Positions 13,201-23,884 of a stretch of DNA of 64,000 nucleotides are shown one piece after another; position 1 is the stretch's first letter, and every line of letters starts with the position of its first letter. This DNA is from Nemertoderma westbladi (taxonomy: Eukaryota; Xenacoelomorpha; Nemertodermatida; Nemertodermatidae): NCBI GenBank assembly GCA_032718475.1, contig JAUCBJ010002101.1, positions 38,257-102,256 on the forward strand. Direction: 5' to 3'. The translations under genes were made by a program, and so were the position numbers. A model generated the notes under the pieces. It had not been told where the DNA came from. It did not search any database and worked only from the letters and a program-made list of their open reading frames with translations.

Positions 13201-15022
13201 CCCGTTTTCTGCATTTAGAACTGCCGGCAACTGAATGCGTTTCAACAGGTATCTTACTGGATGAGATTTCACCACATAAAAACGTATCTAGCTCGGCTTT
13301 CCTTAGTTCAGCAAAGCTATAATTGGTCCATTCCTTCAGAGTGAACTGGTTTGCGCATTCTTTATTACATCCACACTGAAATTCGGCTCGCTCATGTTCC
13401 GTAGGATCAGGTTCAACTATACTGTCTTCAATATCTTCGCAAGAATCTGAAGAACTCTCTGATGTTTGGTCAGATAGTTCTGAAAAAACAACAAATGGAA
13501 AACTTCCTGTGGCCGACTCTTGAACAACATCAGCCATCTCGACCATCGTTGAAACTGTTGCCTTTCTAAACTTTGACTTAAAAAGTCCAAAAAATTGATC
13601 CGGCCGAAACTTTGTATGACCCTCAAGCATAAAATGGTAATGAATATTCTTATCCAGTCCAGTATCTATTCGCCACTGTAAGTATTGCACAAAACTGTTA
13701 TTTTTGTTTTGACCAACAGTATTATCTGCATGGAAATGCCAGGTAATCGGACGTATTGTTATAGAAGTCAGGTAGTGATGAAGAAAGCTGATTATAAAGT
13801 TAGCCCCCTTTCCATAACTGGTTGTATATTTCTCATCTATTAAATATAATCTGGCTATACGTTGACCTTCACTCACAATACCAAATATCCCACACTTACG
13901 CGCAGTTTTAAAAAACATAGGTCCAGGTTGTTGAGCTAGCGAAGGGTAGTGTACCTGTTGGGCCATATCCCAGCTAAGATGCATCGTTTCAGGTTTGTAG
14001 GTTAAATCTACTTTCATTTTGTTTGCTTCTATTTCTGAATCAGCACATAACTGACGATAGAGATGACGCTCCATTTTCGCCGAATTTAGATGTTTTAGTG
14101 CAATCTCATATCGTTCAGTTTTCAGCTGATCATCAGTAGTGTTAATTAGGGCCTGAGTATTATCAGCACATGTATCACATAAATCTGTATCCGGAGTCAT
14201 CATACGGTAATATGGTCTAAGTTCATTCCACAATCTATAAAATACACGGCGCGTTATTGGTTTGGTCTTAGCAATATGGCAGGATTTCACATACAACAAA
14301 TGAATCCCCTTTTTAGATGTACTTGAAGGTAATAACATGATCCGAAAATCCCTATAACTAGGCAATCGCCCTGGGAGGGGTAATGCATTAATCTCGACAT
14401 ATGAATCTAGAAAACATACTAACTCCTCGATTCGTTGGAAAGAGGTGACATTATGGGGAGAGCGCCCCAATGACTTGTGTACTCTTATTAATTGCCCTTC
14501 CTCCCCACGCCACTTGTTCATATGTTTTAGTAAATTCTTATATTTGCGCAACCCAATCCCATGAATATGTAAAAATGTTGTGCGACAAATCCCATATCCC
14601 ATAAAATTGAAATCGTATCTCTCCCGTTTTCTGCATTTAGAACTGCCGGCAACTGAATGCGTTTCAACAGGTATCTTACTGGATGAGATTTCACCACATA
14701 AAAACGTATCTAGCTCGGCTTTCCTTAGTTCAGCAAAGCTATAATTGGTCCATTCCTTCAGAGTGAACTGGTTTGCGCATTCTTTATTACATCCACACTG
14801 AAATTCGGCTCGCTCATGTTCCGTAGGATCAGGTTCAACTATACTGTCTTCAATATCTTCGCAAGAATCTGCTGAACTCTCTGATGTTTGGTCAGATAGT
14901 TCTCCAGCACGATCCTGCTGAGGTTGCTCTTCACTATTGCGGATAGGGTAATCACGAAAAATATCATGATTTTTATCAATATTGAAGAATGATAGATCAA
15001 TTGTTTCAAATTCATTTGCCAT
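10225..15022 (-). pseudogene. DUF7869-like DDE transposase, internally triplicated
   Basis: The protein starts MANEFETIDLSFF at 15022. Each unit has an acidic N-terminal region, a Cys motif (FQCGCNKEC), TDLCDTCADNTQ, then an RNase-H-like core: MHLSWDMAQQVHYPS, KCGIFGIVSEGQR, HFHADNTVGQNKN and EGHTKFRPDQFFGLF. The acidic residues in those strands are the likely catalytic set. The pattern matches invertebrate transposon proteins that I recall as DUF7869; the family name is from memory. A 1422-bp (474-codon) segment is present two and a half times in frame, with identical junctions near 12060 and 13482. The last copy has a 5-base deletion at about 11487 that shifts the frame, so the C-terminal 411 residues (10225-11460) are out of frame. 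An unrearranged protein would be roughly 640 residues. Confidence 0.7.
12060..14903 (-). repeat. 1422-bp in-frame tandem duplication of transposase core
   Basis: Two successive units (about 12060-13481 and 13482-14903) are nearly identical, with only scattered base changes. Both junctions join FPFVV to SELSDQTSES through the same few extra bases, so one duplication was probably copied again by unequal exchange or slippage. Confidence 0.85.
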
Positions 15023-15139
15023 TAGAAATATATTCTAGATTCTACATGAAAAGAAACATTGTATTATACTAAGAGGATTACTGTATTACTGAGTTGTGCT
15101 CTACAATCTCAAACTAACTAAAAAGAACAACCTGACCGT

Positions 15140-17065
15140 GTTATTAAAATGTACACGTGCTCCCTCGAAATCTCAAACTAGAAAAATATCTAGCTTTGTT
15201 GTTCACGTGCTGCTCAAAGTCTCAAACTAGATAACTAGCTAGCTTTGTTGTTCACGTGCTGCTCGAAGTCCCAGACTAGATAACTAGCTAGCTTTGTTGT
15301 TCACGTGCTGCTCGAAGTCCCAGACTAGATAACTAGCTAGCTTAGTTGTTCACGTGCTGCTCGAAGTCCCAGACTAGATAACTAGCTAGCTTTGTTGTTC
15401 ACGTGCTGCTCGAAGTCCCAGACTAGATAACTAGCTAGCTTTGTTGCTCACGTGCTGCTCGAAGTCTCAAACTAGATAACTAGCTAGCTTTGTTGTTCAC
15501 GTGCTGCTCGTAGTCTCAAACTAGAAAAATATCTAGCTTTGTTGTTCACGTGCTGCTCGAAGTCCCAGACTAGATAAAAAGCTACCTTAGTTGTTTGCAT
15601 GCTGCTCGAAGTCTCAAACTAGATAATTATCTAGCTTTGTTGTTCACGTGCTGCTCAAAGTCTCAAACTAGATAACTAGCTAGCTTTGTTGTTCACGTGC
15701 TGCTCGAAGTCCCAGACTAGATAACTAGCTAGCTTTGTTGTTCACGTGCTGCTCGAAGTCCCAGACTAGATAACTAGCTAGCTTAGTTGTTCACGTGCTG
15801 CTCGAAGTCCCAGACTAGATAACTAGCTAGCTTTGTTGTTCACGTGCTGCTCGAAGTCCCAGACTAGATAACTAGCTAGCTTTGTTGCTCACGTGCTGCT
15901 CGAAGTCTCAAACTAGATAACTAGCTAGCTTTGTTGTTCACGTGCTGCTCGTAGTCTCAAACTAGAAAAATATCTAGCTTTGTTGTTCACGTGCTGCTCG
16001 AAGTCCCAGACTAGATAAAAAGCTACCTTAGTTGTTTGCATGCTGCTCGAAGTCTCAAACTAGATAATTATCTAGCTTTGTTGTTCACGTGCTGCTCGAA
16101 GTCCCAGACTAGATAACTAGCTACCTTAGTTATTCACGTACTGCTCGTAGTCTCAAACTAGATAAAAAGCTACCTTTGTTGTTCACGTGCTGCTCGGAGT
16201 CCCAGACTAGATAAAAACCCAGCATAGTTGTTCACGTGCTGCTCGAAGTCCCAGACTAGATAAAAACCCAGCATAGTTGTTCACGTGCTGCTGGAAGTCC
16301 CAGACTAGATAACTAGCTACCTTAGTTATTCACGTACTGCTCGTAGTCTCAAACTAGATAACTAGCTACCTTAGTTGTTCACGTGCTGCTCGAAGTCCCC
16401 GACTAGATAACTAGCTAGCTTTGTTGTTCACGTGCTGCTCGAAGTCCCAGACTAGATAACTAGCTAGCTTTGTTGTTCACGTGCTGCTGGAAGTCCCAGA
16501 CTAGATAACTAGCTACCTTAGTTATTCACGTACTGCTCGTAGTCTCAAACTAGATAACTAGCTACCTTAGTTGTTCATGTGGTGCTCGGAGTCCCAGACT
16601 AGATAAAAACCCAGCATAGTTGTTCACGTGCTGCTCGAAGTCCCAGACTAGATAAAAACCCAGCATAGTTGTTCACGTGCTGCTGGAAGTCCCAGACTAG
16701 ATAACTAGCTACCTTAGTTATTCACGTACTGCTCGTAGTCTCAAACTAGATAACTAGCTACCTTAGTTGTTCACGTGCTGCTCGAAGTCCCAGACTAGAT
16801 AACTAGCTAGCTTTGTTGTTCACGTGCTGCTCGAAGTCCCAGACTAGATAACTAGCTAGCTTTGTTGTTCACGTGCTGCTGGAAGTCCCAGACTAGATAA
16901 CTAGCTACCTTAGTTATTCACGTACTGCTCGTAGTCTCAAACTAGATAACTAGCTACCTTAGTTGTTCATGTGGTGCTCGGAGTCCCAGACTAGATAAAA
17001 ACCCAGCATAGTTGTTCACGTGCTGCTCGAAGTCCTGGCTAGACAAAAAAGGCAGCATAGTTGTT
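15140..17065. repeat. 49-bp satellite with CACGTG and CTAGCTAG palindromes
   Basis: About 39 copies of a 49-bp unit built around TTCACGTGCTGCTCGAAGTC and CTAGATAACTAGCTAGCTT. There is higher-order structure: a 441-bp block (9 units) repeats between about 15213 and 16095, and a 196-bp block (4 units) repeats between about 16291 and 17000. It lies inside the right end of the TIR transposon. Confidence 0.9.
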
Positions 17066-17376
17066 CATTAGTTTGCTAATGTACATTCCTATTGCAAATT
17101 TTGCCCCTCAAGCCTCAACATCACAACACAACCCCCTCCCCACTCCGATTTAGCAAACTCACTTTCAAGATACTTTGTAAGTAATCCCTACTACTATTAA
17201 AATACAACAAAAACTTTAAACGCGATTTACTCATAATAGTATATTTTCCATCTGGTTGTCTTGCCAATACTTAAATTCTAATAACTCTTGATGTACTCAT
17301 CCAATCAGGATGATTTATAGCTCATTAGAGAGCTGAGATGTTGGCCAATCACATGCAATATCTAACTCAAAAACCT

Positions 17377-17409
17377 CATTTTCACCTTAAGGTACCTTTT
17401 AGCTTTCAC
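17377..17409 (-). repeat. Right terminal inverted repeat
   Basis: The inverted partner of 8537-8569: 32 of 33 positions match after reverse complementing. Confidence 0.75.
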
Positions 17410-17692
17410 TGCCACCTATTATTTTCGTTCTACACTAGACTACATTTGAGAGACCGGATCATGCTGAACATGGTTGTTTGAAAAAGCGTTCCTATTACTT
17501 AATTAAATGGTATTATTATTATATATGTAGCACCTATATATACCGTATAGAACTACAATAATAAATATGGATTTTATTAAAATATTAATAATATTTAATT
17601 TAAAATTAAAATTGTAAATAAAATATTTAAACAATTTTAATTTCTTTAAAAAAATTAAATTATTTATTCCAATGTATTCGATATTAACTTCG

Positions 17693-18720
17693 TAGGTTTG
17701 GATTCAAGCAATGGATTACAGCAAGTGCTACTGGGTTTCCATACCATGTGGTGATATATGAAGGGAAGGCTGGTGCATCGAATGACAATCGGCCTCTTGG
17801 CATAAGAGTTATCCTTGAGGGACTCGAGTCACTGATAGTTATGATCTTTTGTGTAATCTTAGTGACCTAGGCTATAACTACTACTAGGATCGGCATGCTG
17901 CATTGCAGCTGCATTTTTAAGAATGCTGTACACACATACACAGGTAACAGGGACATACACATACACACAAGGTATACACATACACATACACATAGGTATA
18001 CACATAGCATAGGATAAGCATAGGCTATAAAGCCACTGGCACTGTACGGGCTAATAGGACGAAGGATTGTACCTTTACAAACGTACCAGTGATGAAAAAT
18101 TTAAACGTGGGAGCTATGACTATAGAAAGAGCGGTAGTGTATGTTTCGTACGATGGAATGATAATGCAGTGGATAATGCAGTGGTCACCATAGGAAGTAA
18201 TGCATTTGGTGTAGCCCCATTCCAGAATGCCAAACTGTGGGTGAAGGGGGTGGGTACAACTGATATAGAACAACCATACGTTATTCATAGTTATAACCAG
18301 AACATGGGGGGTGTGGACTTGTTGGACCGGGCACTGGCCTGGCCACCTTTCGTCCTACCATATTTTCAAACAAATGGTATTTCGGTCTACTAATAAATAC
18401 AATATATATCGCAATGGTGGCATCTTGGCGTATTAGATGCCTTATAGGCGACAAGAAAACTAAACTCAAACAAATAGATTTCTGGCGTGCAGTGGTGCCA
18501 TCACTGATTACGGTGACCCAAAGGGGTGGCCAAAGCCCATACTTGAATCGCGTGCCCACAGTGTCCCTCAGAATGTTCGGTTTGACCATATAGGTCATTC
18601 TAGGGTATCCGGTCCCGTTCGAAAGTGTCGGTTGTGCATGGTGAGCTGTAGGTTGCAGTGTGTAAAGTGTGGAATCCCTATCCATGGCGGTTGCTTTGTT
18701 CAATACCATGATGGTTGGTT
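17693..18720 (+). pseudogene. piggyBac-family transposase relic
   Basis: A first piece (17693-17865) reads GFKQWITASATGFPYHVVIYEGK, the piggyBac catalytic-core strand. It is interrupted by an RTE tail and a CACATA-type simple repeat. The frame resumes at 18067 with SGSVCFVRWNDNAVVT-like sequence, then YNQNMGGVDLLDRA, the conserved Asp-containing motif, then scattered frames (LINTIYIAMVASWR, FWRAVVPSL). It ends near 18600-18710 in a zinc-binding tail (CRLCMVSCRLQCVKCGIP, then GCFVQYHD). Several frameshifts make it inactive. The tail is of the same type as the fragment at 6.25-6.5 kb. Confidence 0.75.
17879..17930 (-). mobile_element. RTE-like LINE 3' tail
   Basis: About 50 bp match, inverted and with about one mismatch, the sequence after the RT ORF at 7208-7255. 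It sits inside the piggyBac relic and is followed by CACATACACA simple repeat. Confidence 0.6.
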
Positions 18721-18857
18721 GTAGATATATTGTATTGGAATATGGTATTCTATCATTATTTCTATCCTTATTTTATATTTCATTTCATATTTTCATATTA
18801 TCATTTCATATAACTCTTAATCAATGGAATGGGTCTTTGAATTTTTTTGTTAAGGAG

Positions 18858-19480
18858 TATAAGCTCAAATGATGGTATGCTTGAGCATGTGGACGACTTC
18901 TGTTACCTGGGATCATGGATCCGGAAGTCAGGTAAGGACCTCCGAATATGTAAGGGAACGGCATGGGCAGCCTTGAATAGGCTTTCCAGGATTTTGAAGT
19001 CACCGATAATTAATTGGAAACTTAAGGTCCGATTATTTAGAGCAGCAGTAGTTCCAGTACTCCTCTATGGGAGTCCATGCTGGGTTCTAACTGTTGAGGA
19101 CACCAAATCTCTGGATGGCACATTCACAAGAATGCTACGCCGGGTTCATTGTGTCAAGTACAATGCACACATCTCCAACCAGACACTATATAACATTGGA
19201 GGTGTCTCATTGGTTCCCCCAAGCTTGACACTAGAACAAAATAACCTCCGCTTTGCAGGACATTGATTTTGCCGTGAGGACCAACCAGTGCATAATCTTG
19301 TACTTTGGCAGCCTCATGGAGTGAATAAGCATGGTGGACAGCCCATGACTTGTTTGAGACGCATCTTAAAGGACACTGGCCTTGAAGATGCGGATGATCT
19401 AGCAAATGTCATGGGTGATAGGGAGTTGTGGCGGCACAATTTTGTCGACAAGCCAGCACAACCGGTATTATTAGTTGGAA
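18858..19480 (+). pseudogene. RTE-like LINE, C-terminal RT fragment (copy 2)
   Basis: Closely similar to copy 1 at 6.6 kb: GMLEHVDDFCYLGSWIRKSG, SPCWVLT, SLDGTFTRMLRRVH, NLRFAGH, then a TGA near 19264 and resumption to DRELWRHNFVDKPAQ. This copy retains a stretch around GGVSLVPPSLTL that is shortened in copy 1. It inserts just behind the piggyBac relic on the same strand. Confidence 0.75.
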
Positions 19481-19599
19481 GGCTATGTGTTTGTTTGTGC
19501 TATTTCTGTATATATAGTTACTGGTAGGCTATTATTGATTGAATTTAACATACGTTTGTGCAAATTAAACACAATTGTAACATTGATCACCTTGATATT

Positions 19600-19626
19600 T
19601 CCCAGGGGGGGGGGGGGGGGGGGGGA
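19600..19626 (+). repeat. Long G homopolymer
   Basis: An uninterrupted G run of roughly 20 bases, the first of several in the window. Confidence 0.9.
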
Positions 19627-19869
19627 TTCCATGTAAAAGGTTCCACAATTTATGAGTTACATTATAAAGACTGTAATTACAGAACAAAAAACTATTTCTG
19701 GCCTGAAAAATTGCGAAAATCCCAATTATCATTCGATTAGTCTATAACAAGTAGGCAGGACACTCTTTGACCAATACAATCAGATGGGGGAGGGGGTGTT
19801 ACCATCAACGTAATCAATATCCTTCCATGTTCCATCCCTATGGGACGATCTATGTAAATAAATAGCCAA

Positions 19870-20630
19870 AACATTTTTTTAATGATAAAACATACTATTA
19901 ACTAACTTTAAACTTTTTATTATCGAAGGTATTTTTTAACCATTTCATTACAAAGTTAAAACTGAGACCGAATTACTAAACACTGTCTCTGTATAAGAAT
20001 AAAACTTAACTTTATAGTTTGTGACACTGTAAACACTGCTCTTGCACTAAAAGCATACATAAAACATATTATTAACAAAGAGATTAAACCATTTCATTAC
20101 ACTGTAAAGAGTGACATCGAGTTAATAAACACTGTCTCTGTACAGTATCAATAAAACTGAACTTTATAGTTTGTAACACTGTAAACACTGTTCTTGCACT
20201 AAAAACATACATAAAACATATTATTTACGAAGGTATTTAACCATTTCATTACACTGTAAAGAGTGACACCGAGTTAATAAACACTGTCTCTGTACAGTAT
20301 GAATAAAACTAAACTTTATAGTTTATAACACTGTAAACACTGTTTTTGCACTAAAAACATACATAAAACATATTATTTACGAAGGTATTTAACCATTTCA
20401 TTACACTGTAAAGAGTGACACCGAGTTAATAAACACTGTCTCTGTACAGATCAATAAAACTGAACTTTATAGTTTATAACACTGTAAACACTGTTCTTGC
20501 ACTAAAAACATACATAAAACATATTATTTACGAAGGTATTTAACCATTTCATTACACTGTAAAGAGTGACACCGAGTTAATATACACTGCCTCTATATGA
20601 ATAAAACTGAACTTTATAGTTTGTGAGGCG
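19870..20630. repeat. 151-152-bp tandem repeat array
   Basis: About five copies of an AT-rich unit containing ACCATTTCATTACACTGTAA, ACACTGTCTCTGTACAG and CATACATAAAACATATTATT. Phases at 20229, 20381 and 20532 give the period. There is no coding content. Confidence 0.85.
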
Positions 20631-21640
20631 AGCCACGAAGTGAGCGAAGCCTTAGCATATGGGTGCCTGTGGAAATATTTCACTGTAGATAGCTATTTGT
20701 ACATTAGTTCCACGTAAAAAACTTTAAAATTTCTGATACATTTGCCTTGATTTTACAATTTAGTTATAAAACCGTATATTTACCATATCTAATTGTGACG
20801 GGATCAGAGATCCCGACCGGGTTAGAAATGTACTTGTCACTGTTCTGCTGGGCGATCGCGTTACTTGCTTTGGCCGAAGGCCGTTGGGGAAAACAATAGG
20901 AGTTTGTGTTGTTTCTCGGTATCTATTAACATAGGCGATAGTGCATCTCCCTGAAGTGGTCCTGCAGCGCTCGCGCTTTGTGACCCTTCGTTAGCGGCTT
21001 GTAGTATCCCCTTGTCTTCTCTTCCGGATGCCTTTGCGTGAAGTCTACCAGTATCTCCTTTCCACTCCTCTCCATCTTTATCTTCTTAACTAGACTCTCC
21101 ACCATAACGAACTTCCTCGCTCACTCACCTGCTTGGTGGTGCCTTGCCAAGGCTCAAGTAGATGAGTGACGTTTAGTAAGATGGTCTGTACTAGTTCAGT
21201 AATGGCCTATCTCTTTCAAATGCTAATTTTTACTATATTTTTACGTGTACGTCTCCCAAAGTGTCAATTTTTCCCAAATTTCCTAAATCTGTCTGTTACT
21301 TTTATTGCGTTCTAGAATCTTTTACTTACTGTTACCATAATTTGTCAGATTTTACTTCTAATACTATTTTATTCCCTATTTGTGTGCTAATATCGCTTAT
21401 GGTGGGTTATTTTACTTAGATAACCCCTATAGTTTGTATACAGGGTAGACTAGCTATTCTCTACTGTGCTAGTTTGTACCAGGCAGCCTCCTGACCCTGT
21501 ATCAAATACCCTAACTTACTCTATGGGCCGTGCAGTACAGTAGTCTGTCTCGTGCGGCCTACACGGTCTATCCTGCTGTACCCACGTGCCCCCCTCCATT
21601 TCGTGGCGCTCTCAATGTCCACAACCTCTACGGTACTACG
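20631..21640. other. Non-coding, dispersed-repeat-like
   Basis: It begins GCGAGCCACGAAGTGAGCGA, a motif that recurs in variant form at 41.23 kb. There is no ORF with recognisable features, and CG-containing segments alternate with AT-rich ones. Confidence 0.4.
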
Positions 21641-22495
21641 TACCCTACTACTACTACTACTCTTATGGTATATCTATATACCATACTCTCTACTCTCTCT
21701 TACTACTAACTTTTACTAACTCTTAACTTCTAACTCTAATGGTACTATGTACCCTGCCACTACTCTCATGGTATGTTTATATACCACACTCCCTAACTTC
21801 TAACTTCTACCAGTGGTACTATGTACCCTGCCACTACTCTCGTGATATGTCAATATACCACACTCCCTATACTTCTAACTTCTACCAGCAGTACTATGTA
21901 CCCTACTACTCTCTACTCTCGTGGTACGTCAATGTACCACACTCCCTAACCTCTCACTGCCTATGGTACTATGTACCCTACTACTCTCGTGGTACGTCAA
22001 TGTACCACACTCCCTAACTTCTACCTACGGTACTATGTACCCTACTACTCTCGTGATACGTCAATGTACCACACTCCCTAACTTCTGCCTACGATACTAT
22101 GTACCCTACTACTCTCGTGGTACGTCAATGTACCACACTCCCTAACCTCTAACTGCCTACAGTACTATGTACCCTACTACTCTCATGGTACGCCAATGTA
22201 CCACACTCCCTAACTTCTGCCTACGATACTATGTACCCTACTACTCTCGTGCTACGTCAATGTACCACACTCCCTAACTTCTGCCTACGGTACTATGTAC
22301 CCTACTACTCTCGTGGTACGTCAATGTACCACGCTCCCTAACTTCTAACTGCCTACGGTACTATGTACCCTACCTACTACTCTCGTGGTATGTCAATTTG
22401 CCACACTCCTAACTTCTAACTGCCTACGGTACTATGTACCCTACTACTCTCGTGGTACGTCAATGTACCACACTCCCTAACCTCTAACTACTTGC
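21640..22495. repeat. 64-bp minisatellite
   Basis: About 13 copies of a unit reading TACTATGTACCCTACTACTC, then a GTGGTACGTCAATGTACCAC palindrome-like core, then ACTCCCTAACTTCT. ORFs over it are artefacts of the repeat. Confidence 0.9.
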
Positions 22496-22647
22496 TTAGT
22501 GCTACGTACTATCTACTACTATTATTGTCTACTATCTCACTTCTTATTGTATTATTATCTTATTATTTTATTTTTATATTTTGTGTGGGAAGGGCGTCTC
22601 GCCCTCATTCCCACCCCCCTCAGTCCAACATATTGGACGACTAAACT

Positions 22648-23258
22648 TCAAGGGCTTCCTCGATCTTCCATCGATTCTTCCAGCAGGCACTCTCCCACTG
22701 CCCCCCTGTAGGTCTTCTTGTCCTTCGCCCCACTCTCCTTGTCAATTCCAACTCTCCAGGAATTGATTCTCCCTCCTCCATCGGGTCTTTCGGTCACCTT
22801 CTTGATTTCCTCATGGTCCCCTGGCAGCAAAATGCCACCCTTCATCTTGTCGTCATCTGGCGGTAGAATGAAAAGAATTCGAAAGAATAGATAAAACAGT
22901 ATGGATAATAGTAATCCTATCCCTTTCCACCCTGTCTTCTTATTTGACCTTCCCCCTTTCGGTATGCCTCTCAACCGGACCGGCGTCTCCTCCGGACACT
23001 TCTCCGGACATCTCGCCGTCCACTCTTCTCCATCCTCATACCGATACTTGCCGGGAACATCTATGTTCCACCCCGTCGCCTCAAGGTCTTCTGCGTCTAA
23101 TCCATTCTCCTCCGCCCACTCTCTTGCTGTTGCTTCCCCTCCTAATTCATCTACCGACGGTATTTCTCTGGAACTATCCTCTATCCTTTCACCACGCTCC
23201 ACTATGCGTGGTTCCAGATCCACACCCAACTCCTGGTATCCTTCCCCGGGCCGCTTCT
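22648..23258 (-). CDS. Candidate exon, acidic protein with one membrane segment
   Basis: The minus frame is open from a TAG acceptor at 23259 (first residues KRPGEGYQELGVDLEPR) for about 200 residues. It is richer in GC than its surroundings. It has an acidic start (SVDELGGEATAREWAEENGL), two close Cys (ARCPEKCPEE), a basic patch (GRSNKKTGWKG), a hydrophobic run (IGLLLSILFYLFFRILFI) that fits a transmembrane helix, and a polar end. There is no ATG at the apparent start, so an upstream exon is implied. I do not recognise it. A weakly similar ILxPxxD segment occurs in the minus-strand frame at 28.7 kb. It may belong to an unidentified transposon or host gene. Confidence 0.35.
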
Positions 23259-23884
23259 AATATAATATAATATATAATATAATGTATATTTTTCCAAAAC
23301 AAGTTGGGCCGATTCAATAACAAGTTGCACACTTATGTGGAATCGTCTCGGCCAGAATAATTACAAACAGGTAAGGCACGGAATACAAATATACAATATA
23401 TAAATGATATACATAACGTAAGTAATACTTAATACTATACAGTTACAATACACTTACCATGCACATAGCCCATACAATACACACTCGATACATCCATACA
23501 ATACACACTCGATACATCCATACAATACACACTGTCCCCCCCAGAAACCCTCTGCCAATCCCGCTGCACCCCACCCACATCCATCCCACCCTGAATGGAG
23601 AGAAACCCGACCCGCTCGCCGCATTAAGTCGCTGATGTCACAAAGGTGCTTTTCAGCAAGGTATGGCGAAAATAATAAGTTGAGTGTAATAGTCTTCATC
23701 TGGGAAAATAACCACGAATCACGATTGAGTGGTGCACAATAACATTTGTTTAATATTAATGCAATTTTTGAATAATTTTGACAAGATATGCCACACCATC
23801 ACCCACTTCTTAGTAAAATACGAAAAGCAAGATAAAACATTCTGACTGGGACAATGAAAAAAGAAAATGAAAAAATAAGGAATA

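Larger units (their letters stand above)
8537..17409. mobile_element. TIR DNA transposon with DUF7869-like transposase
   Basis: A 33-bp inverted repeat starting GTGAAAGC at 8537-8569 is matched, with one mismatch, by the reverse complement of 17377-17409; similarity continues weakly inward. The ends enclose 162-bp tandem repeats (left), a single transposase gene on the minus strand, and a 49-bp satellite (right), all consistent with one 8.9-kb element with repetitive subterminal regions. No clear target-site duplication is visible beside the repeats, so the exact outer ends are uncertain by a few bases. The gene is rearranged and probably not functional. Confidence 0.7.

Noticed and set aside
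15140-17065. CRISPR-like array
   Set aside because: The 49-bp units are contiguous with no unique spacers, in a eukaryotic transposon; it is a satellite.
21739-22145. ORFs in the 21.7-22.1 kb region
   Set aside because: They follow the 64-bp minisatellite period and have no start context or protein-like composition.
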